Below, in pieces: positions 9,337 through 18,174 of a stretch of 64,000 nt of DNA; within the stretch, counting starts at the first letter, position 1, and each line of letters begins with the position of its first letter. Both the position numbers and the translations under genes were made by a program. The notes under the pieces were generated by a model that worked only from the letters and a program-made list of their open reading frames with translations, was not told the origin of the DNA and made no database searches. This stretch comes from a virus: IMG/VR virus record IMGVR_UViG_3300042346_001592, positions 62,001 through 126,000 of that record; one strand, given 5' to 3'.

Positions 9337-9801
9337 ATGAAAAAACATCAAATAATTCTATCAAAAAATCTTCTAAGAGAAATAACTAAAGATGATCTAG
9401 ATCTTTTGAGAACACAGAAAAACTTGAACAAAAAGTCTTTTTTCTATCAGGATGATATCACACCAGAGGATCAAATAAGTTGGTATGAAAAATATTTAGA
9501 AAGACCGGAAGACTGGATGATGCTTTCTCATCATGAAAATAGTACTATTTGGGGTATTATGGGTTGTAGAAAATTAGACGAACAAACATTGGACTTTTAT
9601 AATATTATCAGGGTTAAGAATATCGAAAAAACCTCTATGAAAAATGTTTTTTTAGAATTTGTTGAATATATGAAACTTCTGTATATAGATCATAATATTC
9701 AAGTTGAAGTTTTGTCAAATAATCCAGCAATTAGTTGGTATGAAAAATGTGGATTCAAGAAAACAAAAATCTTAGAAAGTAGTGTTATCATGAATTTTTA
9801 G
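9337..9801 (+). CDS. GNAT-family N-acetyltransferase
   Basis: 154 residues from the ATG at 9337; a TTG four codons upstream is also in frame. The pattern of LLREITKDDLDLL at the N-terminus, WGIMGCRKLD in the centre and EVLSNNPAISWYEKCGF at the C-terminus is that of GNAT acetyltransferases. The family moves acetyl from acetyl-CoA to an amine; here a sugar amine is a reasonable guess given the surrounding genes. It is followed 11 bases later by the lipoprotein gene. Confidence 0.7.
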   Translation: MKKHQIILSKNLLREITKDDLDLLRTQKNLNKKSFFYQDDITPEDQISWYEKYLERPEDWMMLSHHENSTIWGIMGCRKLDEQTLDFYNIIRVKNIEKTSMKNVFLEFVEYMKLLYIDHNIQVEVLSNNPAISWYEKCGFKKTKILESSVIMNF

Positions 9802-9812
9802 ATATATAATTT

Positions 9813-10613
9813 ATGAGATTTACTTTACTTTTAACTTTATTGTTCTTATCTAGTTGTCAAGTTCTTCGTAGAATGAGAGATACTAAGAGTATAATAAAAA
9901 TAGATAATCAAGATAATAATTTTGTTTTTGATGCCATACAAAGAGATCCTATACACGAACAGACAAGAAATATTATTTACGACACTATATCTTCGATGCC
10001 CAGCTTTAGAAGATTGCAAATAGAAGATAATCATAATAATTCTGTAAATCTGATAAGACAAAAATCACTCGTTGTAGAAAATAAACAAAATAAAAGAAAT
10101 ACCACTACATCAGGTGGCCAAATAATCTATTCTGTTCCTGATACTATGCAAGTTGCTAAAAACTATCAAGTATTGGTAAGAATCTCATCTTGTCAAAAAA
10201 ATATAGAAATAGAAGAGAATATTTCGGGTAGGGTAGTTAGAAAATCAATCAAAACTTCTGCTAGAATGCAAGTGGAACTAGTAGATCCGAACGAGGGTGT
10301 TTTCATAATAAAACCAATCACTACACAGAAACAAATTATTGATAGTTCTTTTACAGAGTGGAGATGGAGTGTCTTGCCGAAAAAATCAGGTGACTATAGC
10401 CTGGATCTAGTTGTATCAATAATAATCGGTGATGATGTGAAACAAACAGTTCTTTCTGATAGAATATGGATAAGATCGAATACCTCGGCTGTTGTAAAAA
10501 ACTTCTGGTATGAAAATTGGAAGTGGTCTTTCGAAAAAATACTAATACCATTTATCGTATGGATCTCTGGGATATTCATTGGAAAAAAACTTAATGCTAA
10601 AAAAATAATATAA
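9813..10613 (+). CDS. Lipoprotein with C-terminal membrane anchor, candidate u-spanin
   Basis: 266 residues. The N-terminus is a lipoprotein signal, MRFTLLLTLLFLSSC, with the lipobox Cys at residue 15. The C-terminus has a single membrane segment (about residues 243-258, ILIPFIVWISGIFIG) followed by a basic tail KKLNAKKII. Between them is a periplasmic-type region with many predicted beta strands. An outer-membrane lipid anchor and an inner-membrane helix in one chain is the layout of unimolecular spanins such as phage T1 gp11, which fuse the two membranes at lysis. It is longer than T1 gp11. No endolysin is adjacent, so an envelope protein of other function remains possible. Confidence 0.5.
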   Translation: MRFTLLLTLLFLSSCQVLRRMRDTKSIIKIDNQDNNFVFDAIQRDPIHEQTRNIIYDTISSMPSFRRLQIEDNHNNSVNLIRQKSLVVENKQNKRNTTTSGGQIIYSVPDTMQVAKNYQVLVRISSCQKNIEIEENISGRVVRKSIKTSARMQVELVDPNEGVFIIKPITTQKQIIDSSFTEWRWSVLPKKSGDYSLDLVVSIIIGDDVKQTVLSDRIWIRSNTSAVVKNFWYENWKWSFEKILIPFIVWISGIFIGKKLNAKKII

Positions 10614-10619
10614 AAAAGA

Positions 10620-11291
10620 GTGAAAAAGATAAAACTAGTTCATATACTCACCGACATCTCCAGTGAAAGAGAAAGAGCTTCTATCGATCACTTGATGTGT
10701 GTAGAAGATTATGGTATAAAATATAACCCTCGTGTAAATGAAATATACCAAGGTGATGAGTGGTTGGATGTAGTTCCGATAACTGGTGGAGATCCATCTC
10801 TTTATAAAAAAGGTCATTACGGGGCTTTTCAATCATTCAAATCTGCTTTTTTAGAAGAATTTACCGAAGATTTAGATGCTATAGTATTATGTGAATGTGA
10901 TTGTATCCTATCGGTATCAACTGAAGATTTTGTTGGGATTGTCAATAGAGGTATTGATTTTTGCAATAAACATTCAATCAAATATCTTTCACTTGGAAAT
11001 ACGCATGTAGGGGGTGAAATACAATCAATTGTTTATGATCTAGATGATGAGTTTGAAGAGTTTCAAATAACTACAAAAGTTATATTAGCACACTGTGTTG
11101 TTATACCACGTCACGCACTTGAATATTTTACCTTCTGTTTTAATAACTATTCGTGGGAATCTCCCGATATATGGTTTAACGAGGCTATTTGGCGTTCAGG
11201 AGTTTCATCTCATGCTATAATAAAAAAACCCGTGGCTTTTCAGCACGCGGGTTTTTCTCTAATCGATCAAACTTGGAAAGATTTACAATAG
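10620..11291 (+). CDS. Putative glycosyltransferase-like protein
   Basis: 223 residues with a GTG start at 10620, six bases after the spanin-like gene. KLVHILTDISSERERASI opens the chain, and AIVLCECDCIL occupies the position of the metal-binding turn of GT-A enzymes, though it is not a clear DxD. The last part, SPDIWFNEAIWRSG and FQHAGFSLID, is reminiscent of glycosyltransferase C-termini. I do not recognise the family. Its 3' end contains a hairpin that may end transcription. Confidence 0.4.
   Translation: MKKIKLVHILTDISSERERASIDHLMCVEDYGIKYNPRVNEIYQGDEWLDVVPITGGDPSLYKKGHYGAFQSFKSAFLEEFTEDLDAIVLCECDCILSVSTEDFVGIVNRGIDFCNKHSIKYLSLGNTHVGGEIQSIVYDLDDEFEEFQITTKVILAHCVVIPRHALEYFTFCFNNYSWESPDIWFNEAIWRSGVSSHAIIKKPVAFQHAGFSLIDQTWKDLQ
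11223..11256. terminator. Hairpin inside the 3' end of the rightward gene
   Basis: AAAAAACCCGTG pairs imperfectly with CACGCGGGTTTTT around a short loop, flanked by A and T runs. It lies about 40 bases before the stop codon at 11291, and just downstream of the stop of the convergent gene at 11292. It could stop transcription from both sides while being translated. Confidence 0.55.
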
Positions 11292-12170
11292 TTATCTTTT
11301 AAGGTCTAGAGTTATTTTGTCACCAGCTACTTGAGCTACATCTCCTTTACCTGATTGGTTGGAAATTTTGTTCAAATGAGCTTTGATTGATTCTCTTTCT
11401 TTAGTATCACTTCCTGCACTAGTTAAACCATCAGTTATTGTGCTGTTTAGGAAGTCTTGTAATCCACCCTCAATATTATCATCCAAGTCTAGAATATCAG
11501 AGTAATTTTGAAGTCCTTTGATACATTGAACTATCAAACCTTCATCTGGATTTATATTCATACCTTTAGCTTTTCTCAGTGAATTAGCTAATTGATTTAT
11601 AGTTTCTGTAGAGAGTCCATTTATAAGGAACTCGTTAACTTGTATTCTTCCATATCTTTCCCACCAATTTGGTTCTTTTTTGGTTGTATCTATCCAATTT
11701 AAATCTGTTGTTGATGGTTTGTATTTTTGGTCATCAACAATCAACATAAGAGCTTTATCTTGTCTCAAATTACCACCAGCAGCAGTTTCATTAAGTGTTT
11801 CAATAAGTAAATCTCTCATAGACTTCAATCTTCCCTCTGCTACTTGACGGTTGATGGTGCCACCACCTGTATGTGAAGTTCCAACTTCAATTAAGAAAAT
11901 TGGTGGAACTTTATTCGAATTAGAATCACCTAGAAATTTTATAAGTTGCCCGAAATTTTGAAATCTAGCGATCATCTTTTTAAGAGATTCTTTAAGACTT
12001 GTCTTCAAGTTTGCCGTAAGTTCAAATTTTCCTTCGCCGAACATAACGTCAATACCATGACCTTCACCAGTTAAAACTACTTCTTCACCAGGAACTGGTG
12101 CGGTTTCTGCTGATTGCACTTCTTCTTGAGCTTCCTTAATGAATCTCAAATAGTTTTTTATTCTTTTCAT
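11292..12170 (-). CDS. Leader-tagged protein with a possible OmpA-like domain
   Basis: 292 residues. The first residues MKRIKNYLRFIKEAQEE closely match the T4 capsid-targeting leader style (T4 IPIII begins MKTYQEFIAEA), including an IxE site before Ala. The middle, FGEGKFELTANLKTSL then PIFLIEVGTSHTGGGT and NRQVAEGRLKSMRDLL, resembles the OmpA/MotB peptidoglycan-binding fold, where a beta strand is followed by NxxLSxxRA. The match is partial. It is the last gene of a leftward run of large proteins, likely virion components. Confidence 0.5.
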   Translation of the reverse strand: MKRIKNYLRFIKEAQEEVQSAETAPVPGEEVVLTGEGHGIDVMFGEGKFELTANLKTSLKESLKKMIARFQNFGQLIKFLGDSNSNKVPPIFLIEVGTSHTGGGTINRQVAEGRLKSMRDLLIETLNETAAGGNLRQDKALMLIVDDQKYKPSTTDLNWIDTTKKEPNWWERYGRIQVNEFLINGLSTETINQLANSLRKAKGMNINPDEGLIVQCIKGLQNYSDILDLDDNIEGGLQDFLNSTITDGLTSAGSDTKERESIKAHLNKISNQSGKGDVAQVAGDKITLDLKR

Positions 12171-12202
12171 ATTATATGTTTTTTTTTGTATATATTATTT
12201 TT

Positions 12203-12898
12203 TTAACTTGTTTTTTCTACTTTAGTAGGTGATATAGGTTTCAATGTGATAAAATCATCTAACTTTTCTCTTTTCTGCACTCCGTGTGGTGGTATGTGAT
12301 CTCCTAATTTTTTTGATAAAACTTCTGATGTTATAGGACCATAAACACCATCGGAAGGTTTGATGTTGTTGTCCCGTTGAAACTGTATAATAGCCCCTAG
12401 AGTAGAGCAACCATATTGACCATCTATACCATCTTTATTTGGTCCAAAATTACCGAGTATCTTTTTATATTTCCCACCATCTACTTGTGAAAGAGCTCTC
12501 TGTATTGTTTTTATTGATTCTATATCTTTACCTTGTGGAATATATTTTGATTTTGGAATAACACAATCTGTATCAATTAGTTTTATTGATAGTTTTTTTG
12601 TTGTATTATCGTCATATTTAAGATCCAGAATTACAAGATTATTGGATTTTTGAGAATTAACAAGGGTTCCCATTTTGTTGGTATTCATTTCTTTGAATCT
12701 AGTAACACCCTTATCATTTTTTGTGTAAAAATACCCATCCCAGATATTTTCTATTACAACTTTTATAGCTGTTATTTTTCCACTACGAGTAGTCCAGGTT
12801 TCTATATGCGCTTTTTGGTTTTCGAGTAGATTAATTAGACCATCATCAAAATTATGATAATCTTGTGAAAAATATTCAAACAATTTTATGTATTTCAT
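12203..12898 (-). CDS. Leader-tagged protein with C-terminal peptidoglycan-binding domain
   Basis: 231 residues. It begins MKYIKLFEYFSQD, the recurring leader of this region. Residues 125-205 hold a PG_binding_1 type domain: IKTIQRALSQ, DGIDGQYGCSTLGAIIQFQRD and DGVYGPITSEVL. The N-terminal 110 residues are not recognised. Peptidoglycan-binding domains in phage structural genes usually sit in cell-wall-degrading or tail-associated proteins, but no catalytic domain is visible here. An A-rich leader and a TATATA-type sequence precede it. Confidence 0.65.
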   Translation of the reverse strand: MKYIKLFEYFSQDYHNFDDGLINLLENQKAHIETWTTRSGKITAIKVVIENIWDGYFYTKNDKGVTRFKEMNTNKMGTLVNSQKSNNLVILDLKYDDNTTKKLSIKLIDTDCVIPKSKYIPQGKDIESIKTIQRALSQVDGGKYKKILGNFGPNKDGIDGQYGCSTLGAIIQFQRDNNIKPSDGVYGPITSEVLSKKLGDHIPPHGVQKREKLDDFITLKPISPTKVEKTS

Positions 12899-12910
12899 AT
12901 AATTATTTTT

Positions 12911-14980
12911 TTATTCTTCTTTACCTACGAGCCACCTAGCGTAAGATTTAATATTTTCTTTTCTCCTTTCTCTTCTCTCCTTTTTATCAGATTTATTTTT
13001 TTCTTCTTCATCTTTAATTTCTTCTTCTGAATCTTGAGACTCATTTTCTGCAGGTAAAGTTTCTAGATAGCTCTCTAAATAATTCCTAAAATCAGGATCT
13101 CCAGTTTTTTCATATAAAGCTTCTATCGTCTTTTGATCTAATCTTCCAGAATCTTTAAGGTTATTATTTCTCTGAAATTCAGAAAGTGGCCAACTATAAT
13201 CAGCAAATTTCATATTTTCATCTGCCGGCAAATCTATTGATGAGTCTATACTATCTAGAATTTTCCAGACTACTGTATTTATATCAAGTTGTGAAGGCAG
13301 CAAAGAATTTCTGTCTATTTCAGTAGTTCTTACAACTTCTGCTATATCTGATCTCTCTTCACTAGTAAGGTCGCCATAGGTAGGATCATTTTCATCCATA
13401 AGATCTGAACCACTACCCTCTATATTATCCATCATTTCTTCTATTTGTTCATCTGTGAGATTGTCTAATTGTTTAGCATCTTCAATTGTCATTTCCTCAT
13501 CTTGTTCTGATGCATTTTCTTCACTATCCTTAGAATCAAATATTGGACCTAGAAGAAACTTATAGAGCGCGGCGAATGGTTTGAATAGTGCGGCATTTAG
13601 TTTGATAGCATTTTCATGTGTTTTATAAAAAGTTTGAACAAAATCTGATTTATCTATTTCTTTTATAAAACTATTATTAACTTGAGTATCGACCCAATAT
13701 CTTTTATAAGCATCTAGATCCGAACCACTTAATTCCCTACCTCTTAATGCTCCTGAAGGATAAACAGGTTTATCGTATTTACCAGAAGACATAGCATCAT
13801 CAAATTGTTTTTCCCAGAAAGTTTTTAATTCACCACGCATAGCCGAGTTTGTGCCAGGTCCAGAACCTCTACCAACTACAACACGAGCTTTATTAGATCC
13901 TTTATTGAGATCCATCAAAACAAATTCATCTGAATTCATTTTTACACCCCCTGTTCTAAATAATTTATTACTTCCACCTCTACTAGATTTTATTATACCT
14001 TTTTCTGATTGTAGTGCTGAAAATTTTTCAAAGAGATTATCAAACAATCCAATTTTTTTAGTTCTTGGAAAACCCGGGAGCCTACGAAGAAAGGCTTTAT
14101 ATAATCTACCTAATGTATTTTGAGAAACAAATTTTATGACTTTTAAAGGTATTTTTACACCATATTTTACAAAACTAGAACTACTTCCTGCTATTATTTG
14201 TTTCAATTTTCTGAATGGCCAAAGAGCCATGTCCAGCATACGTTTGAAAAAACCTTTAATATTCGACAATACTGTTTTCAAAAAAGGAAACTTATCTACA
14301 CGTTCTTTTAACCAGTCTTCAAATTTTCTCATCCAACTTTTAGAACCACCACTACTTATTTCATCACCTAATTCCTTCTCGACTGTATCGAAATTCTTTG
14401 ACACCAAATCTACGAATTTTTTTAGCGATTGATTCTTGGAAAGGTACTCAGATATAACCTTTGCAGAAGCGCCTGAACTTAGCCTTTTCAATAATTCTCT
14501 GAATGGCTTAGAAATAGCTTTGAACAGGAATTGAATTGGATTCAAAGCAGGATGTGCGAATAATAAAGTTATCATACCAAAGGTAACATATTCACTTCTT
14601 TTTTCTGGGTCTTCAACAAAATATGATTGAAGAAAATAAACACCCGCATGAAAAATATCAATAGCGGCACCGACGCCGGGATAGATAAAATCTCCAACAA
14701 TACCTCCTACGTCAGCAACAGTATGTAAAATATTTTCCAAAGACCAATCACCATCCGATGTTGTTCCAGTAGCGGTTTTGAGACCATTCCAGAAACTACC
14801 TAATCCACCAGACAAATCATCCCAAGCTTCCCCTGCCCAACTCAAAACTGATTCGTTAATATCTTCAAATTGATATCTATTTTCCAGATATTTGAGAGAT
14901 GAAATGTTTTCTCTATAAGATGTTTGATTCTCAAAGATGTATCCTTCTCTAAACTGATCAAATCTTAAAATATTACTCAT
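12911..14980 (-). CDS. Large leader-tagged protein with hydrophobic region and C-terminal peptidoglycan-binding-like domain
   Basis: 689 residues, starting MSNILRFDQFREG. Residues 60-180 are glycine- and hydrophobic-rich (DVGGIVGDFIYPGVGAA, YVTFGMITLLFAHPA) and could insert in a membrane; they resemble the membrane segments seen before toxin or injection domains. The centre is basic and rich in K, R and F. The C-terminal 110 residues contain SEFQRNNNLKDSGRLDQKT, a partial PG_binding_1 match, then a highly charged tail (EEEIKDEEEKNKSDKK). Size, membrane segments and leader suggest an internal or ejected virion protein; no known domain proves it. Confidence 0.5.
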   Translation of the reverse strand: MSNILRFDQFREGYIFENQTSYRENISSLKYLENRYQFEDINESVLSWAGEAWDDLSGGLGSFWNGLKTATGTTSDGDWSLENILHTVADVGGIVGDFIYPGVGAAIDIFHAGVYFLQSYFVEDPEKRSEYVTFGMITLLFAHPALNPIQFLFKAISKPFRELLKRLSSGASAKVISEYLSKNQSLKKFVDLVSKNFDTVEKELGDEISSGGSKSWMRKFEDWLKERVDKFPFLKTVLSNIKGFFKRMLDMALWPFRKLKQIIAGSSSSFVKYGVKIPLKVIKFVSQNTLGRLYKAFLRRLPGFPRTKKIGLFDNLFEKFSALQSEKGIIKSSRGGSNKLFRTGGVKMNSDEFVLMDLNKGSNKARVVVGRGSGPGTNSAMRGELKTFWEKQFDDAMSSGKYDKPVYPSGALRGRELSGSDLDAYKRYWVDTQVNNSFIKEIDKSDFVQTFYKTHENAIKLNAALFKPFAALYKFLLGPIFDSKDSEENASEQDEEMTIEDAKQLDNLTDEQIEEMMDNIEGSGSDLMDENDPTYGDLTSEERSDIAEVVRTTEIDRNSLLPSQLDINTVVWKILDSIDSSIDLPADENMKFADYSWPLSEFQRNNNLKDSGRLDQKTIEALYEKTGDPDFRNYLESYLETLPAENESQDSEEEIKDEEEKNKSDKKERRERRKENIKSYARWLVGKEE

Positions 14981-15010
14981 AAAAGTTTTTTTTTTGTATA
15001 TATTATTTTT

Positions 15011-15343
15011 TCAATCTAACAATCCTTCAACTGCTATCAGATAGGCGTCTTCGTAGGTTGGGGCAATACCGTCTGAGCTTGCAAAAATGAATTGTGGATG
15101 TCCATCTTCTCCTCTTAGAAAATATTCAATTGTTACTTGAATTTGACCTCTATTATTTTTGAATGATTTTATCTGACAATCTCTACTCATTAAGTAGTCT
15201 TCTTCATAGACAAGTAACTTATTTTCTCTATCAAATTTTCTAAAATCTGATTTAGTTCCTATACCTCTTGTTTTCGTATATTTTTCTTCGAAATCGCGCT
15301 GTGTAATATCTTCGTTGGTTGTGAATGGTTTGATGTGTTTCAT
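15011..15343 (-). CDS. Small hypothetical protein with MKHIKPF leader
   Basis: 110 residues beginning MKHIKPFTTNEDI, again close to the leader seen on neighbours. The rest has a mixed alpha/beta pattern (VTIEYFLRGEDGHPQFIFASSDG) and no domain I know. The gene is preceded on its strand by AATATATAC and an A-run, like the genes on either side. It lies four bases from the next gene at 16159-15347 (its upstream neighbour). Confidence 0.6.
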   Translation of the reverse strand: MKHIKPFTTNEDITQRDFEEKYTKTRGIGTKSDFRKFDRENKLLVYEEDYLMSRDCQIKSFKNNRGQIQVTIEYFLRGEDGHPQFIFASSDGIAPTYEDAYLIAVEGLLD

Positions 15344-15346
15344 AGT

Positions 15347-16159
15347 TTAATAAAATGACATTTTTCTAAGGTCGTTAAATGTTGTAAGAAGGTAACTAAC
15401 TTCCTTTTTTGTTGATTTGAATAAAATATCAACGATGTAGCAGGTATAATGAGGTGTTGTGGGTGTTATCGGCACAATATTTCTAGTTGTTATGTTTATC
15501 GGGGCCGATATCTTATAAATAGTAATGGTTTTACTTGAAGTAGTCCAATATTTGGAACCCTGGTTTCCGGGCAAACTATTAGGCCCCTTCAAACTGGGTG
15601 TTTCCTCTGAATACATTCTATCACTTATAATTCTAGTCATATGTGAGAGTTCATTTTCAATCATAGGTATAACTCTGGAAGCATATAAAATCTCTTGTCT
15701 TTTTTCTTTTGAGATAATAAATTTATTCGAGGCATTGTTGTAAAATTCTGATTCCCAGTCTCCTTCCTCTTCTTGTGTGGATGAAGAAGGATACGAAGGT
15801 GTTGTTGGTTTTGCTGTTTGCCAGGCGGTCGATGATGGTGAGTTCTTAGCGGTCGATGCTGCTGGATAGGTATAAGACCCCGGATTATAACTATAAGAAT
15901 AGGTTCTTGGGCTAAATTTAGCTAAAAGATAAAAAACATTCTTATCTTCTCGAATAGAAACTTTACAATCGTGATTTCTTAGAGAGCCAAAGCACATATC
16001 ATCTAGAACCTTGAAAGTTTTTTCTAAATATTCAACATTCTCTTCTTCAAGAAAATAGATTTGTATCCACCATTCTTTATCAATAGCAATCACATCGAAT
16101 TCTTCTATATTAGCTCTTTCGAGATCTAATTTTATTTTATCTTCTATTTCTGTAGTCAT
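15347..16159 (-). CDS. Hypothetical protein with Ser/Thr/Pro/Tyr linker
   Basis: 270 residues without the leader motif. Residues 1-95 look folded (DLERANIEEFDVIAIDKEWW), followed by a low-complexity stretch rich in Y, S, P, T and A (about 98-150) and a second folded half (ENELSHMTRIISDRM, PINITTRNIVPITP). Such linkers are frequent in phage structural proteins. No family recognised; co-oriented with the leader-tagged run. Confidence 0.6.
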   Translation of the reverse strand: MTTEIEDKIKLDLERANIEEFDVIAIDKEWWIQIYFLEEENVEYLEKTFKVLDDMCFGSLRNHDCKVSIREDKNVFYLLAKFSPRTYSYSYNPGSYTYPAASTAKNSPSSTAWQTAKPTTPSYPSSSTQEEEGDWESEFYNNASNKFIISKEKRQEILYASRVIPMIENELSHMTRIISDRMYSEETPSLKGPNSLPGNQGSKYWTTSSKTITIYKISAPINITTRNIVPITPTTPHYTCYIVDILFKSTKKEVSYLLTTFNDLRKMSFY

Positions 16160-16175
16160 TTATAGTCTCTTTTCA

Positions 16176-16937
16176 TTATTTTTTTAATAACTCCATAGCT
16201 TCTTTGTCTTTCTTTCTTATTTGGTTGAGAACATATAAAATTTTTGTGTATCTCACTTTTCCATCATCACCCTTAATTTCTTCACCACCTAATATTTTGT
16301 ATAGATTATCAACTTGACTTGGATAAATTAGTTTTAATACTTCTTTATTTTTATAATCTTTGAAAGTATTGACAAAACTCCAATCTTCTTCGATTAAATC
16401 GACAAATAACTTCATTTTTTTTATCCATTGTTTGGAATATTCGTTAGCCCAATTATTCAATTCAGAATTTCCTGCTTTTTTCCAAGCCTCTTGTAATATT
16501 CCTGGTCTTTGAGTTACATCTTGAATACATCTATCTAGAAGTGTAACATAATCCATAGACGAATAAACGATAGTCTTATAAAAAGATTTACAGATCACAT
16601 CTCCACTTTTACCACCTTCCCATTCATAATCAAATCTCTTCTTCCAATTCATTATACATTCAGAAGTTAAATCATCCCATTCACCATTGGATAACCCATT
16701 ATAACCAGTTACCCTAACTCTATTTCGCATATAGCTCTGTATTTCAGCTATAAGTGCTTCATAAATATTTGAAGATTTAGTTTCGGAACGTGTAATGGTA
16801 AGTTTATCATTATAAGAATTCTCCAATACTCTCCACCAAGAAATATTATCATTAGAGGCGTAATAATATTCTTCCTTAATTGATCTTAGTGGGGATTTAA
16901 GATTTTCGTTTTTGAAATTATTGAAATGTTTTATCAT
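16176..16937 (-). CDS. Hypothetical alpha-helical protein with short leader
   Basis: 253 residues beginning MIKHFNNFKNENL, a weak form of the leader. The body is helical and charged (EALIAEIQSYMRNRV, WDDLTSECIMNWKKRFD, MDYVTLLDRCIQDV). I considered a sigma-factor-like helix set and found no supporting motif. It overlaps the upstream gene by four bases (ATGA type), so the two are translationally coupled. Confidence 0.55.
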   Translation of the reverse strand: MIKHFNNFKNENLKSPLRSIKEEYYYASNDNISWWRVLENSYNDKLTITRSETKSSNIYEALIAEIQSYMRNRVRVTGYNGLSNGEWDDLTSECIMNWKKRFDYEWEGGKSGDVICKSFYKTIVYSSMDYVTLLDRCIQDVTQRPGILQEAWKKAGNSELNNWANEYSKQWIKKMKLFVDLIEEDWSFVNTFKDYKNKEVLKLIYPSQVDNLYKILGGEEIKGDDGKVRYTKILYVLNQIRKKDKEAMELLKK

Positions 16938-18139
16938 ATATGATTAGTGAATTGTTTGAAACTATGAATTTTTTTGGATTCTTTAGTAAGTTCGTATTTG
17001 ATCTCGTATCTATATTTTCCGTCTGGTAGCTGGTAAGCTTTTTGGTCAATAATTTTTTTAGTCCTACCATCTATACCATCAAGTTTATTATATTTCTGCA
17101 TTGCTTTTCTTTGAGCTGCAGCTTGATCTTTTGATGTATCTTCTAAAGTTCCAACAGAAGAATTTTTATCTTCTTTTTTCTCTTGTTGCTGACCTGGTTG
17201 ATTATTTTGATTATCTGCTTTTTCTTTTTCTACATACTTTACTGCTGGTTTATAGATAAGTGCTTGTGCGAATTCTTCAACCTTTTTCAAAGTTTCGGGA
17301 GAGACTTCAACACCTTTCAATTTGAACCTTTTACCAAGTCCAAATAGTCCTCTTTTCTTTAGTTGACCAGCATAATAAAAGTGTAAAAAATAACTTAAAT
17401 GATTATTTTCTTTAAGTGGAACATCTTCTGTGCATTCATTTGACTCTGGAATAAATTTGTAGTAGTGAATTTTATCACCTCTTTTTATTTGATTGTCCTT
17501 TTGATTTTTCAATGAGGGTGCCCCGGCTTCTAGACCAGCACCTTTAAAATATAATTCCAAAATTCTACTATCATTATCGCTGATAGGCAATTTAGACTTA
17601 ACTACTATATCTACTTTTTTGACGTATTTAGAATTTCTATCATCTCTGTAATTTAGGTAAATATCACCACTCTTCACCATTTCTAAAATAGTATTATCTA
17701 CTGATTTTTCATCACCAGAAGAAAACATCTTAGATTCTTCAGTTTTTTGAGCTTGTGCTTTTGGTTTTTCAGATGAAGGTGTTGTTGGTGTGGTGGTTGT
17801 TGGTGTCGTGGTTGTTGGTGCGTTGTTGTTAGTTGCTGGTGTTGCCCCTGCTGTTTTTTCTTGAGCTTTTTCACCTGATTCTTGGCATTCTTTCCTTTTT
17901 GGCGCATCAGAAGTTCTGGCATTGGGAAACTCTTTATCTAATATACAGATAGATTTTTGATATTTTTCTATAAAATCTTCACCTGATATGTTGTACCATT
18001 TTTTTGTTCCTTTTCTTTTAGCGTGCCAATTATCTGAAACTACTTTATATTCGAAAGGGTCACCTGCTCTAGTGTATATTTTAGATTCTTCAACCTCTTC
18101 GTTTATAGATCTCAAGAAATCATTCCATTTACTTATCAT
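16934..18139 (-). CDS. Leader-tagged protein with low-complexity Thr/Pro linker
   Basis: 401 residues beginning MISKWNDFLRSINEEVEE: a leader with an INE site. A low-complexity region around residues 95-135 is rich in T, P, N and A. The middle third has a compact beta-like stretch (DKIHYYKFIPESNE, LSYFLHFYYAGQL); the end carries a Q/N/K-rich linker and the tail KIHSFKQFTNHI, which oddly resembles a leader placed at the C-terminus. No enzyme motif seen. Probably a virion-associated protein. Confidence 0.55.
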   Translation of the reverse strand: MISKWNDFLRSINEEVEESKIYTRAGDPFEYKVVSDNWHAKRKGTKKWYNISGEDFIEKYQKSICILDKEFPNARTSDAPKRKECQESGEKAQEKTAGATPATNNNAPTTTTPTTTTPTTPSSEKPKAQAQKTEESKMFSSGDEKSVDNTILEMVKSGDIYLNYRDDRNSKYVKKVDIVVKSKLPISDNDSRILELYFKGAGLEAGAPSLKNQKDNQIKRGDKIHYYKFIPESNECTEDVPLKENNHLSYFLHFYYAGQLKKRGLFGLGKRFKLKGVEVSPETLKKVEEFAQALIYKPAVKYVEKEKADNQNNQPGQQQEKKEDKNSSVGTLEDTSKDQAAAQRKAMQKYNKLDGIDGRTKKIIDQKAYQLPDGKYRYEIKYELTKESKKIHSFKQFTNHI

Positions 18140-18174
18140 ATAGATTTATTTTTTTTTATATATTAAAATTTTTA

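Noticed and set aside
16176-16937. Sigma-factor-like protein
   Set aside because: Helical and charged, but no region 2 or region 4 motif could be pointed to.
17698-17922. Alternative frame rich in Q, H, L and K
   Set aside because: Second frame of the Thr/Pro-coding repeat of the gene at 16934-18139; composition is a result of the repeat.
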